Of a DNA stretch of 64,000 nt, positions 8,825 through 18,655 are shown one piece after another. Under the pieces are notes generated by a model. It did not search any database, was not told where the DNA came from, and saw only the letters and a list, made by a program, of their open reading frames with translations. The first letter of the stretch is position 1, and each line of letters begins with the position of its first letter. Origin of the DNA: ZC4RG35 sp964571765. Its GTDB lineage: Bacteria > Actinomycetota > Acidimicrobiia > Spongiisociales > ZC4RG35. Both the position numbers and the translations under genes were made by a program. The stretch spans positions 19,213-83,212 of the forward strand of contig CAZNDH010000007.1 of assembly GCA_964571765.1 (NCBI GenBank), written 5' to 3'.

Positions 8825-9301
8825 GTGAAGACCCTTCTCGTGATGAGGCATGCCAAGTCGGACTGGACCGCGGACTTCTCCGCCGATCACGACCGCCCGC
8901 TCAACCAGAGGGGCACCACGGCGGCGCGCCACATGGGCCGGCTCCTTGCCGAGAAGGGTCTGGTTCCCGACCTGGTGATGTCCTCGACGGCGGTGCGTGC
9001 CCGGGCCACCGCCGAGTTGGCCATCGAGGCCGGGGGTTGGCCCAGTCCTTTGATGCTGGTGCCAGAGTTCTACGGCACCGGTCCCGGTAAGGTGCTCGAG
9101 CACGCCGCCGGCGCCGGAGAGGCCAACACCTTGTTGATCGTCGGGCACCAGCCGACCTGGGGTGGAGTGGTGCAATGGCTCACCGGTGAGCGCATCGAGG
9201 TCAAGACGGCAACCGTGGCCGTTGTCGAGGTTGACCTCACCGACTGGTCGTCGCTTCCTTCCAGCAGGGGGAGGTTGACCGCTGTCCTCCACCCGCGATG
9301 A
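8825..9301 (+). CDS. sixA: SixA-type phosphohistidine phosphatase (histidine phosphatase superfamily)
   Basis: 158 residues starting 'VKTLLVMRHAKSDW'. The catalytic R-H-A with K-S-x-W is the SixA form of the RHG motif. 'RPLNQRGTTAA', 'SSTAVRARATAEL' and 'LLIVGHQPTW' supply the other arginine and histidine of the pocket. The start is uncertain: GTG 8825 gives the family N-terminus, but an in-frame GTG at 8792 is closer to a TACCCT hexamer at 8774. The substrate is not defined here, since no phosphotransfer proteins are near. Confidence 0.82.
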   Translation: MKTLLVMRHAKSDWTADFSADHDRPLNQRGTTAARHMGRLLAEKGLVPDLVMSSTAVRARATAELAIEAGGWPSPLMLVPEFYGTGPGKVLEHAAGAGEANTLLIVGHQPTWGGVVQWLTGERIEVKTATVAVVEVDLTDWSSLPSSRGRLTAVLHPR

Positions 9302-9406
9302 GTGGTTCCGCCACCGGACCGGAAATACCCGGGGGGCACTCGGTGTTGTATCCGATGTTCCCAATCGAGAACCTGCCCGACCCATGGACTGGGGAAAACT
9401 GGGGGG

Positions 9407-9434
9407 TTCACAAACCGTGCGGAATGCGTATATT
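9407..9434 (+). promoter_or_regulatory. Promoter of the sigma factor gene
   Basis: TTCACA (9407-9412), a 16-bp spacer and TATATT (9429-9434). Transcription would begin near 9441, giving a leader of about 53 bases that starts with a CGGGG/CCCCG hairpin (9443-9457) and includes GGAGG before the start codon. Confidence 0.7.
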
Positions 9435-9493
9435 TGAGCATTCGGGGTGGAACCCCGGTTTGCACCACAGCCCTGCGGAGGACTTGAACCCTT

Positions 9494-10483
<990 letters not shown>

Positions 10484-10539
10484 GGCTTGGCGTAGCCGAG
10501 CCGCACTTGGTGCTGGGAGATTCGGGTACCTTGTCGTCG

Positions 10540-10917
10540 ATGCAGCTCGGAGAACTACTCGGGAGTGGGCCCTACGCCTGTGGTCCGGCGACCACCCTGG
10601 TCGAGGCGGCTGCTGCGATGGAGGAGTCTGATCTCGGCTCTCTCGCCGTGGTCGAAGGGCTGACGCTGTTGGGTTTGGTGACCGAACGCGACCTTCGACG
10701 AGCAATAGCTCGAGGCACCGATGTGCACCAGACCACGGTTGCCGACGTCATGGGAGCCGATCCGGACACCTTCGATGCCGACCTCGACGTATGGGACGCC
10801 GCGGCGTGGATGGCAGAGTCGGACTACCGGCACCTACCGGTGGTCGATGACGATGGAACGCTGCTCGGGGTGGTGTCGCTCCGGGATCTGCTCAAAGCCC
10901 TGGTCGACACCGTCTGA
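10540..10917 (+). CDS. Two-CBS-domain protein
   Basis: 125 residues made almost entirely of a tandem CBS pair. The first repeat contains 'LGSLAVVEGLTLLGLVTERDLRRAI' (in parts: GSLAVVEG, LGLVTERDL) and the second 'YRHLPVVDDDGTLLGVVSLRDLL' (RHLPVVDD, LLGVVSLRDLL). Such stand-alone pairs bind adenine nucleotides and often modulate other proteins; the partner is unknown. The ATG at 10540 follows TACCTT by 7 bases (leaderless). Confidence 0.85.
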   Translation: MQLGELLGSGPYACGPATTLVEAAAAMEESDLGSLAVVEGLTLLGLVTERDLRRAIARGTDVHQTTVADVMGADPDTFDADLDVWDAAAWMAESDYRHLPVVDDDGTLLGVVSLRDLLKALVDTV

Positions 10918-10945
10918 GCACCAAATAGCGAGCGAAGCTGGGGCC

Positions 10946-11362
10946 TTACCGCCAGACGGTGAGGACCGCGGTCACGATGGTGAAGGCGATCACCGCGTTT
11001 GCTCCATTGATCAGCCAGTACCGGCCCCCCTTTCGCTCGTAGAGCTGGACGATGAGAGCGCTGACCACACCAAAGGCGATGCCCAGGCTGACTCCAAGGG
11101 CTATGGCGTGGGTCAAGGTGGTGGCATCCAACGCCTCGACAAGCAAGGCGATGACCACTGTCGTGATCAGATAGCCGATGAAGGTGGGCAGGAAGATGGC
11201 GACCAATGGTGGGCCCTCGGCGGACATGTCCACCCTCGACTCCCGCTGCCACATCCGGCTCAAGGGGGGTACCGAGTACCACACCGCGCTGAATCCGAAC
11301 CAGGCAAGGGCTGCAACGATCACGGCCAGCCAGTTGAGCTCGCTGAATAGGTCGGTGATCAC
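10946..11362 (-). CDS. DUF1761-type four-helix membrane protein
   Basis: 138 residues with four predicted membrane helices. The opening 'LNWLAVIVAALAWFGFSAVWYS' (shown in part: NWLAVIVAA, FGFSAVWYS) is the usual DUF1761 start, and 'HAIALGVSLGIAFG' forms the third helix. Nothing is known of the function. It is convergent with the CBS-domain gene. No strong ribosome site is seen before ATG 11362. Confidence 0.7.
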   Translation of the reverse strand: MITDLFSELNWLAVIVAALAWFGFSAVWYSVPPLSRMWQRESRVDMSAEGPPLVAIFLPTFIGYLITTVVIALLVEALDATTLTHAIALGVSLGIAFGVVSALIVQLYERKGGRYWLINGANAVIAFTIVTAVLTVWR

Positions 11363-11399
11363 CCGATCGACTCCTCCGCTTGGGTTGCCGGAAAACTAG

Positions 11400-11712
11400 T
11401 CACCTGGATGAGGGGCCGTCGGATCCGACCGGGACCCAAACCAACTTCAGCTCATCAACGTTGGTGCCCCGCCTGTCCGGCGACCTCCTCGACCTCCTCG
11501 ATCTGGTCCGCCATGTCGCGGCGCTCCCCACGATCCGGGCTCTGCGGCGAAAATGCCGTTGAGCAGGGTTCCCTCGAGTATGGCCACCCCAGCCCGGTCT
11601 CGCCCCCCTCCGTTCATGCCCCACGATGACCCGGTGTGGTCAGGTCATCTCCGTCGTAGGTCACCGGCTCGCCGGTGTCGACGTGTCTTCCGATGAAGAG
11701 GTCGTCGCCCAT
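11400..11712 (-). pseudogene. Decayed remnant of a HerA/DUF87-like ATPase
   Basis: The 490 bp between DUF1761 and the ABC gene hold no intact gene but do hold fragments of one. From ATG 11712 the frame reads 'MGDDLFIGRHVDTGEPVTYD' then 'GDDLTT' before a stop. In a shifted frame 'VIVG' and then 'GVAILEGTLLNGIF' follow, where family members carry a Walker A (MTGSGKTGLG); here the lysine is lost. Further on come 'DMADQIEEVEEVAGQ' and, in a third frame, 'NVDELKLVWVPVG', which resembles the C-terminus of the same ATPases. So the two ends remain, the middle is deleted, and several frameshifts separate the parts. The intact family is about 800 residues. Confidence 0.6.
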
Positions 11713-11853
11713 GGTCGGGAAGGTGCCAAGAGGGAGAGGCCAGCCGGCTTATTCGGTGGGATCGGTCACGGATCGCCCATATAGTGTCCTCCTCGGCCCC
11801 AAGGGGCGGTGGCGGCCTTGACTTGAAGCAGACTCGAACTTGTAGGTTCACCT

Positions 11854-13650
11854 TTGCCTGTGCCCAATGAACCGATGACACCTTGGACGGTCCTCCGCGA
11901 CGGGGGCCGGTTGGTGGCGCGCTTCGTCCGCCTCCATCCGGTGGCCTTCGTCATCGGGGCGAGCGGTGCGGCGATGTATGCCGCGGCCATCATCGGGGCG
12001 TCCTACGTGGTGGGATGGGTCACCGACAACCTGATCATCCCGACGCTCGACACCGGTGAGGCCCCCGACCTCCTCCTCACCTCCGCTTTGCTCATCGTGG
12101 TGGTGGCCGTTTTCAAGGCGGTGGGGATAGTGATGCGTCGCACCGCGGCCGGTTGGCTCCAGTTCGGGACGAGAAGAGATATCCGAAATCTCCTCATGGA
12201 GCACCAGATGTCATTGAAGATGTCTTGGTTCGACCGCCAGGCGATCGGCGATCTGCTCGCCGTCGCCGACTCGGACACCGACCAGGGGACAGGGGTACTC
12301 GGCCCGCTCCCCTTCGCCACCGGAGTGTCCCTACTCCTGGTGGGGGCGATCACCCTGGTCTTCACGATCGACCCTTGGTTGGGCTTGGGGGCGGTGATCG
12401 GCCTGGCGGTGGTGATCGCCATCGATGTCAAGGGGAGCTGGATCACCTTCGGTCAGTGGGAGGCGGTGCAGGCCGCCCGGGGCCGGGTGTCCTCGATCGC
12501 CCATGAGAGCTTCGACGGCGCCCTGACCGTCAAGTCCCTGGGCAGGGAGGATATGGTCTCGGCACGATTCGGCGAGGCCAGCGACTTCCTCCGCGACCGC
12601 CTCATCACCGTCCTCTCCACTTGGACCCGTTACCAAGTGATCATCCGCGCCCTACCCCAGGCGCTCATCCTGGTGCTCATCGTGGTAGGGGCGATGCGAG
12701 TCGGCACCGGGGACATCACCCCAGGGAACGTGGTCACCGTGGTCTACCTCCTCTCCCTGCTCGCTTTCCCCATCCAGCTCATCGGCTTCGTTCTCTGGGA
12801 CCTGGCGGGAAGCCTGGCCGGTTGGAGGCGGGTACAGGCGGTCCTCGACGCCGACGACCACGTGGCATACGGCACCATGTCCGCGGTCAGGGGGGCCGGC
12901 CCGGCTCCGATCGCTGGTGCTGCCGTGGGCTTCGGCTATGGCGATGAACCCGTCCTCAGCGGTCTCGAGCTCGATCTGGAGGCAGGAACCACCCTGGCGG
13001 TGGTCGGGCCGACCGCCTCCGGCAAGTCGACCCTGACACTCCTCCTCGCCAGGCTGTGGGACCCCGACACCGGAGACATCCGCCTCGACGGTCGCGACCT
13101 GCGCAGCTTCGCTCCCTCGGAGCTCCCCCGGGAGGTGGCCTACGTGTCCCAGGACGCCTTCCTCTTCGACGCCACGGTACGGGGGAACATCACCCTCGAC
13201 GACGAGTTCACCGAAGAGGAGGTGTGGGAGGCGGCCAAGCTGGCCGGGGCCCGGGAGTTCCTCGTCGACCTCCCCGACGGTCTCGACACCGAGCTCGGGG
13301 AGCGGGGCACCACCCTCTCCGGCGGGCAGCGCCAGAGGTTGGCCCTGGCCCGCGCCCTGATCCGCAAACCCAGGCTTCTCATCCTCGACGACGCCACCTC
13401 GGCGGTGGATCCCTCGGTCGAAGCGGAGATCCTGAGGTCGCTCAAGGTAGCCGAGCTCCCCTCGACCATCGTGGTGGTGGCCTATCGGCCTTCGTCGATA
13501 CGACTTGCCGACGAGGTGGTCTACGTGGACCAGAAGAGGATATTGGGCCACGGCACCCACACCGAGATGCTCGGTTCGGTCCCGGGGTATGCCCGGCTGG
13601 TGCAGGCCTACGAGGAAGAGGCGCGACGTCTGCGACAGGAGGCCTCATGA
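11854..13650 (+). CDS. ABC exporter half-transporter (membrane plus ATPase domains), first of a pair
   Basis: 598 residues. Six membrane helices span about residues 20-310. The ATPase domain has Walker A 'GPTASGKST', a Q-loop in 'AYVSQDAFLFD', signature 'LSGGQRQRLALARAL', Walker B 'LLILDDATSAVD' and, unusually, Y in place of the H-loop histidine ('VVAYRPSS'). The Walker B is also followed by D, not the catalytic E. So this subunit probably carries the degenerate ATP site of a heterodimer with the next gene. TTG 11854 lies 5 bases after TAGGTT. The substrate is unknown. Confidence 0.88.
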   Translation: MPVPNEPMTPWTVLRDGGRLVARFVRLHPVAFVIGASGAAMYAAAIIGASYVVGWVTDNLIIPTLDTGEAPDLLLTSALLIVVVAVFKAVGIVMRRTAAGWLQFGTRRDIRNLLMEHQMSLKMSWFDRQAIGDLLAVADSDTDQGTGVLGPLPFATGVSLLLVGAITLVFTIDPWLGLGAVIGLAVVIAIDVKGSWITFGQWEAVQAARGRVSSIAHESFDGALTVKSLGREDMVSARFGEASDFLRDRLITVLSTWTRYQVIIRALPQALILVLIVVGAMRVGTGDITPGNVVTVVYLLSLLAFPIQLIGFVLWDLAGSLAGWRRVQAVLDADDHVAYGTMSAVRGAGPAPIAGAAVGFGYGDEPVLSGLELDLEAGTTLAVVGPTASGKSTLTLLLARLWDPDTGDIRLDGRDLRSFAPSELPREVAYVSQDAFLFDATVRGNITLDDEFTEEEVWEAAKLAGAREFLVDLPDGLDTELGERGTTLSGGQRQRLALARALIRKPRLLILDDATSAVDPSVEAEILRSLKVAELPSTIVVVAYRPSSIRLADEVVYVDQKRILGHGTHTEMLGSVPGYARLVQAYEEEARRLRQEAS

Positions 13651-15410
13651 GCGATCGCTATTCAACCGCCACGGTGATCAGGAGGGCGTTGAGCGAGGCT
13701 CCAGCCCTGCGTCAGGGGCTCCGCTTGACCCTGGTCCTCGCCATGACCGGTCAGGCGGTCACCGTGATAACTCCGATCGTCCTCCAGCAGATAATCGATG
13801 CCGACCTCCTCGGCTCAGGACCACTCGATGTCGGGTCGGTCCTGTGGAAGGCGTCGGTGGCGCTGGCCGCGCTGGTAGTCGGTGTGTTCGTGGGGCGGAT
13901 GGCTCTGCTGCGTCTGGTGATGACCTCCTCGACCGGGCTGTCCGACCTGCGCACCAAGACATTCATGCACATCCTTCGCCAGTCTGTTCTACATGTGCAG
14001 GCTGAGCGGAGGGGGAACCTGGTGTCCCGGGTGACCTCCGATATCACAACTATCCAGGAGTTCATGGAGTGGGGTGGGGTGGGGCTGATCATCGCCACCA
14101 GCCAGGTGATCCTGGCCACCACGGTGATGACCGTCTACGAGTGGCGTCTGGCGGTGATCGCCGTGGCCGGCGTTGCCATCTACATGACGATGATGCGCTG
14201 GTTCCAATTGATCCTTGCCCGCAACTACGACAGGGTCCGGGCCGAAGTGGGATCCTCTCTGGGGGTCCTCAGCGAGTCCATCACCGCCATCCCGGTGGTC
14301 CGGGCCTACGGCACGGAGGAGCGGACCAAGGCCAAAGTGGCCGAGGCCCTCGACCGGCGCTTCTGGGCGGAGTTTCGCACCGCACGCTTTGGCAACGTCC
14401 TCTTCTCCACCGCGGAGATCTTCGCCGGCGCCCTCACCGCGGTGCTGGTGGCGGCGGGCATATGGATCGGCGTCAACATGGGAATGTCAGCAGGGACCCT
14501 GGTCGCCTTCCTCTTCCTGGCAAACCTCCTCATCGAGCCGCTGCAGATCGTGGTGGAAACCCTCGACTTCGCCCAATCGGCGGCTTCGGGGCTCCGCAGG
14601 ATTCTCGGTGTCCTCGACGGCGAGATCGAGATCCAGGAGCCTGAAGAACCCCGGTCCCTGCGCCCCGGAGGCCTCAGCGCCAGATTCGATCGGGTCAGCT
14701 ACTCCTACCCCGAAGGCCCTGAGGTGCTCTCCGGGGTGACCGTCGATATCCCGGTGGGTGCCCGCGTCGCCGTGGTCGGGGAGACCGGGTCGGGCAAGAC
14801 CACCTTCGCCAAGCTGCTGGTCAGGCTGATCGATCCCAGCTCCGGGTCGGTGATCATCGGGGGTGTCCATGCTCCCAACATCAGGCTCTCCGAGCTCCGT
14901 TCCCGGGTGGGTTTCGTCCCCCAGGAGGGTTTTCTCTTCGACGACACTGTCGCCAACAACGTCAGGTACGGGCGTCCCGAGGCCGACGACGCCGAGATCT
15001 TCACCGCCTTCCACGAGCTGGGGATCGGCGACTGGGTGGAGAGCCTCCCCAACGGCCTCGAGACCCGGACCGGGGAGCGAGGAAGCAACCTCTCGGCGGG
15101 TGAGCGCCAACTTGTCGCCTTGGTGAGGGCGTGGATCGCCTCGCCCGACCTGCTTGTGCTCGACGAGGCGACATCGGCCGTCGACCCTGCCCTCGACGTC
15201 GCCCTTCGCCACGCCATCGGCAGGCTCACCGAGCGGCGCACCTCGGTGACCATCGCCCACCGCTTGTCCACCGCCGAGAGCGCCGACGAAGTGCTGGTAT
15301 TCGACCGGGGCAAGCTGGTGGAGCGGGGACCCCACACCGACCTTCTCGCCAGGGACGGGGTATACCGCGCGCTGTACGCCGACTGGGCTGCCGGCACCAA
15401 GACCGTCTAG
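13647..15410 (+). CDS. ABC exporter half-transporter, second of a pair
   Basis: 587 residues with six helices and an ATPase domain: Walker A 'GETGSGKTT', Q-loop 'FVPQEGFLFD', signature 'LSAGERQLVALVRAW', Walker B 'LLVLDEATSAVD' with the catalytic E, and H-loop 'TIAHRLST'. All catalytic residues are present, in contrast to the first half. Its ATG overlaps the preceding stop (ATGA at 13647-13650), so the two are co-translated and probably form a heterodimer with one working site. No signal in the sequence reveals the cargo. Confidence 0.9.
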   Translation: MSDRYSTATVIRRALSEAPALRQGLRLTLVLAMTGQAVTVITPIVLQQIIDADLLGSGPLDVGSVLWKASVALAALVVGVFVGRMALLRLVMTSSTGLSDLRTKTFMHILRQSVLHVQAERRGNLVSRVTSDITTIQEFMEWGGVGLIIATSQVILATTVMTVYEWRLAVIAVAGVAIYMTMMRWFQLILARNYDRVRAEVGSSLGVLSESITAIPVVRAYGTEERTKAKVAEALDRRFWAEFRTARFGNVLFSTAEIFAGALTAVLVAAGIWIGVNMGMSAGTLVAFLFLANLLIEPLQIVVETLDFAQSAASGLRRILGVLDGEIEIQEPEEPRSLRPGGLSARFDRVSYSYPEGPEVLSGVTVDIPVGARVAVVGETGSGKTTFAKLLVRLIDPSSGSVIIGGVHAPNIRLSELRSRVGFVPQEGFLFDDTVANNVRYGRPEADDAEIFTAFHELGIGDWVESLPNGLETRTGERGSNLSAGERQLVALVRAWIASPDLLVLDEATSAVDPALDVALRHAIGRLTERRTSVTIAHRLSTAESADEVLVFDRGKLVERGPHTDLLARDGVYRALYADWAAGTKTV

Positions 15411-15450
15411 GTACCGGCCAGGTCCCGCTTCCACGGCCCATGGGCGATAA

Positions 15451-15463
15451 CCGGCCTAGCCGG
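15451..15463. terminator. Small hairpin between convergent genes
   Basis: CCGGC-CTA-GCCGG lies in the 84-bp gap between the ABC operon and the convergent mutT1-like gene. It is short and lacks a T-run, so it is only a weak candidate terminator. A GTACC motif at 15411-15415 vaguely resembles the heptad repeats but was not counted as a copy. Confidence 0.25.
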
Positions 15464-15494
15464 CGTGGTCGAAAGGCAGGTTGGGGCACGATGT

Positions 15495-16367
15495 CTACTC
15501 CGGAGGGTGGTGGCGAGCCTTGGTGAAGGTGCCGGCACTGACCTCGATCTCCCAGATCGAGCCCTTGGGCACAAGCATCTTCGACTCGAGCTTGGTGCCT
15601 CTGGCAAGAAGGGCCTCCAGGGCGATGCCGACCACGTCTCCATGGGTGCACACCACGGCGTTGTCCCCGGCCAAAGAGTCGAAGAGCTCGAGCAGCCGGT
15701 CTGGAGTCACACCCTCGACGAGCCGTTCGTCTCGCTCGGTGCGGGCCCGTGTCGCCTTGGAGAGGGGAGCCACCGTCTCTACGCACCGGGCGAAAGGTGA
15801 GCTGACCACCCGTTCCACTCCCTGCCCGGCGAGGAGGGCAGCGATGGAAGCTGCCTGACGTCGCCCCTCCTTGGTGAGGGGTCGGTCCCGGTCCTTACCC
15901 TTCCACTTCCTCCGCTCCCCGGCGAGACCGTGCCGCACCAGCCAGATGGTGCCCGTTCCTAGGAGATTGTCGATGTCGGCGCCGTCGATCAGCCGCCTAT
16001 CGTTGTCGTAGTCGACCAGCTTTCTGGCCGCGCTGGGGGACAGCCACCGGATGCGGTCGATCTCGGAGTTCTTGGAAAAGCCCGGGCTGTCGGGCAGGGG
16101 GCGCATGGCGAACCAGTCGACCTCCTTGACGCCGCTCCCCACCTTGTGTCGGGTGGTGTCGAGGGGGGCGATCACCCGGCAGTGGTACCCGGTCTCCTCG
16201 AGCACCTCGCGGATCGCCGCTGCTTCCGAGCTCTCCTCTCGATCCAGCTTGCCCTTGGGCAGGGCCCAGTCGTCGTACGAGGGACGATGTGCCACCAAGA
16301 GCCTCACCTTTCCCTTGGGGGTCTTCCGGAGGACGAGACCACCGGCTGCTCTGATCACCCGGGCCAC
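15495..16367 (-). CDS. mutT1: MutT1-type Nudix hydrolase fused to a histidine phosphatase domain
   Basis: 290 residues. The Nudix box is G-K-L-D-R-E-E-S-S-E-A-A-A-I-R-E-V-x-E-E-T-G (about residues 38-60). A C-terminal phosphoglycerate-mutase-like domain follows, with 'WLVRHGLAGERR' (RHG) and 'VVCTHGDVVG'. This is the architecture of mycobacterial MutT1, which removes 8-oxo-(d)GTP and related dinucleotides. The GTG at 16367 follows TACCCT by 7 bases on the minus strand, supporting a leaderless start. It is convergent with the ABC operon. Confidence 0.88.
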   Translation of the reverse strand: MARVIRAAGGLVLRKTPKGKVRLLVAHRPSYDDWALPKGKLDREESSEAAAIREVLEETGYHCRVIAPLDTTRHKVGSGVKEVDWFAMRPLPDSPGFSKNSEIDRIRWLSPSAARKLVDYDNDRRLIDGADIDNLLGTGTIWLVRHGLAGERRKWKGKDRDRPLTKEGRRQAASIAALLAGQGVERVVSSPFARCVETVAPLSKATRARTERDERLVEGVTPDRLLELFDSLAGDNAVVCTHGDVVGIALEALLARGTKLESKMLVPKGSIWEIEVSAGTFTKARHHPPE

Positions 16368-16395
16368 CGACGGCAGGGTAAAGCCTGGTGACGGT

Positions 16396-16635
16396 CTATG
16401 AGCCGGCGACCTCGTTCGCCCGTGGCTCCCATGCCGGGACCGATCTCCGGTGTGCTCCGGTGAGGTCGATGGTGACCGCCGAGCAGGTTTGGCACACCCG
16501 TCGATCTATCCCCGCTCCGATGTGCCGGCCCTCTCCGAAGTCATGGAGGCCCTTGCGACAGTCCGACTTGCGGTGCCTCCGGGGCTCACCCTCAGAAACG
16601 GGATCACTCACAGTGGTCAGCGTAGATTTTGCCAT
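16396..16635 (-). CDS. Small conserved zinc-ribbon-like protein
   Basis: 79 residues. The core is 'CRKGLHDFGEGRHIGAGID' then 'RRVCQTCSAVTIDL': one cysteine and histidine near residue 25-31 and a later C-x2-C, which could form a zinc knuckle. Similar short proteins with 'IGAGI.R..C..C..V.ID' are common in actinobacteria without a known role. The ATG at 16635 has GGTGGGAG close upstream; a longer frame from 16710 is possible. It lies between the E1 gene and mutT1 on the same strand. Confidence 0.6.
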   Translation of the reverse strand: MAKSTLTTVSDPVSEGEPRRHRKSDCRKGLHDFGEGRHIGAGIDRRVCQTCSAVTIDLTGAHRRSVPAWEPRANEVAGS

Positions 16636-16663
16636 CTCTCCCACCAAGGACCCTGAGTGGTTG

Positions 16664-18655
16664 TCAGCCGCTGAGAGCGCTAGAGATGCCGCTGAGTATC
16701 CGGTCGACATCTACCAGGGCGTGCTTCTCGATGGCGAACTGCGGCCAGGGAACGTCGAACCCGGTGACCCGGACGATCGGTGAGTGGAGGTCGTACAGAG
16801 CCTCCTCGGCGACGACCGCGGCCACATCTGCAGCCACCCCGGCAGTGCCCTGGGGCTCCTGGACGAGCAGCAGCCGCCCGGTGCGGCGCACCGACTCGAG
16901 CACCGTCTCCCGGTCCCAGGGGAACAGGGTGCGCAGGTCGATCACCTCGACCGACGCCCCGGATCGCTCGACGGCCGCCACCGAGACCGGGACCATGCCC
17001 CCATAGGTGACCAGTGTCAGTTCGTCGCCGGGAAGGCGAATCCGAGCCCTGCCGATGGGGAGGGTGTAGTGATCGACGGGCACCTCTTCTCGGCCGGCCC
17101 GGTAAAGCACCTTGGGCTCGAGGAAGATCACCGGATCCTCGCCTTCCAGGGAAGCCGCCAGAAGGCCTTTGGCGTCCCGGGGGCTGGAAGGGCAGATCAC
17201 CACCAGGCCGGGGGCGTGGACGAAGTAGGCCTCCGGGGAGTCACAGTGGTGTTCGTGAGCCCCGATTCCGGCACCGTTGGGCATGCGGACCACCACCGGC
17301 GCCGAGGCGTGCCCTCTCGTCCTGAATCGGAACCTACCCAGATGGCTGACTATCTGGTCGAAGGCGGGGTAGACGAAGCCATCGAACTGGATCTCGGCGA
17401 TGGGCCGCGCTCCGGCGAGGGCCATTCCTACCGCGGTTCCCACGATTCCCGACTCGTTGAGTGGGGTATCGACCACCCGATCCGGGCCGAACGCAGAGAG
17501 CAGACCCTCGGTGATCCGAAAGACCCCGCCGGCAGTGGCCACATCCTCGCCGAGGACGATGGTCCGTGGGTCGGACTCCATCGCCTGGTGAAGGGTGACG
17601 TTGATCGCCTCGGCCATGTTCATCGACTCGGTGGGTCCGTCAGGGATGCGATCGTGACCCACCCGCCACACCTCATGGTCGTCGAAGTGGGTCTCTGGCT
17701 CGCCATGTGCCCGCTGCATGGCATGAAGCTGGTCGACGACGTGTCGGGGGATCCGGGTGAACCCGTGTCTCACTGTGTCGTCCCGGCCGGGAAGGGGCTG
17801 AGCCTCGATGGAGGTTATCGCCGCGTTGACCGCGTCGGTGACCTCCATGGCGACCTTCTCCCCGGTGCGCTCGTCCCACTCGCCCCGGTTCTGGAGGAAG
17901 CGGCGGAGCCGGTCGATAGGGTCCTTCGCCCGCCACTCGTCGACCTCCTCGGCTGACCGGTAGAGGGTGGGATCGTCGGCGGTGGCGTGAGGCCCGTAGC
18001 GGTAGGTCATCGCCTCGATCAATGTCGGTCCCCCTCCGGTCCTGGCCTTGGCGGCGGCGTCACGAGTGGCCAGGTAGACAGCAACCGGATCCATGCCGTC
18101 CACCCTGACTCCTTCGAACCCATAGGCCTCCGCCTTCTGGGCGATGGTCTCCGAGGCGGTCTGTTGGTGATAGGGGACCGAGATGGCGTACAGGTTGTTG
18201 GCGCAGATGAAAACGGTGGGCGTCTTCCATACCCCGGCGAAGTTCATCCCCGAGTGGAAGTCGCCTTCGGATGTCGCCCCGTCTCCGAAGTACACCGCGG
18301 TGACCTTGTCCCCCTCCCGGAGTCTGGTGTAGTAGGAGTATCCGACGGCATGGGGGAGTTGGCTGGCGATGGGCACGGTGACGATCCCGGTCCGGTACTT
18401 CTCCATGTCCCAACCGGCGTTGGGAAGGCCCTTCCAGTAGGCGAGCAGCACCTCCATGGGCAGCCCTCGGGTGACTTGTACCCCGTGCTCCCGGTAGGAC
18501 GGGAAGACGAAGTCATCGGGATCGAGGGCCAGGGCCGATCCTATCTGGACGGCCTCCTGACCTTCGAGCATGGCGTAGGTGCCAATCCTCCCCTGACGCT
18601 GCAGAGCGAGCATCCTTCGATCCAGCTCACGGGCGAGGACCATGTTGCGGTACAT
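16664..18655 (-). CDS. Fused E1 alpha/beta 2-oxoacid dehydrogenase (thiamine-PP dependent)
   Basis: At least 663 residues. The first half is an E1 alpha domain: 'GQEAVQIGSALAL', 'VFPSYREHG', and the ThDP motif 'GDGATSEGDFHSGMNFA' to 'NN'. The second half is an E1 beta domain: 'LGEDVATAGGVFRITEGL', 'DTPLNESGIVG', 'RMPNGAGIGAHEHHCDSPEA' and 'PVIFLEPKVLYR'. It decarboxylates pyruvate or branched-chain 2-oxoacids for an E2 partner; no E2 or E3 gene is nearby. The 5' end is uncertain. Homology-like residues ('RFGTLQTIDAQGDLV') continue upstream to about 18740, but no ATG, GTG or TTG occurs in that frame there. An ATG at 18762 is in another frame. Confidence 0.8.
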   Translation of the reverse strand: MYRNMVLARELDRRMLALQRQGRIGTYAMLEGQEAVQIGSALALDPDDFVFPSYREHGVQVTRGLPMEVLLAYWKGLPNAGWDMEKYRTGIVTVPIASQLPHAVGYSYYTRLREGDKVTAVYFGDGATSEGDFHSGMNFAGVWKTPTVFICANNLYAISVPYHQQTASETIAQKAEAYGFEGVRVDGMDPVAVYLATRDAAAKARTGGGPTLIEAMTYRYGPHATADDPTLYRSAEEVDEWRAKDPIDRLRRFLQNRGEWDERTGEKVAMEVTDAVNAAITSIEAQPLPGRDDTVRHGFTRIPRHVVDQLHAMQRAHGEPETHFDDHEVWRVGHDRIPDGPTESMNMAEAINVTLHQAMESDPRTIVLGEDVATAGGVFRITEGLLSAFGPDRVVDTPLNESGIVGTAVGMALAGARPIAEIQFDGFVYPAFDQIVSHLGRFRFRTRGHASAPVVVRMPNGAGIGAHEHHCDSPEAYFVHAPGLVVICPSSPRDAKGLLAASLEGEDPVIFLEPKVLYRAGREEVPVDHYTLPIGRARIRLPGDELTLVTYGGMVPVSVAAVERSGASVEVIDLRTLFPWDRETVLESVRRTGRLLLVQEPQGTAGVAADVAAVVAEEALYDLHSPIVRVTGFDVPWPQFAIEKHALVDVDRILSGISSALSG

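Noticed and set aside
13056..13646. Upstream extension of the second ABC gene in the same frame
   Set aside because: It overlaps the first ABC gene's ATPase domain in another frame; the ATG at 13647 with an ATGA overlap gives the normal N-terminus.
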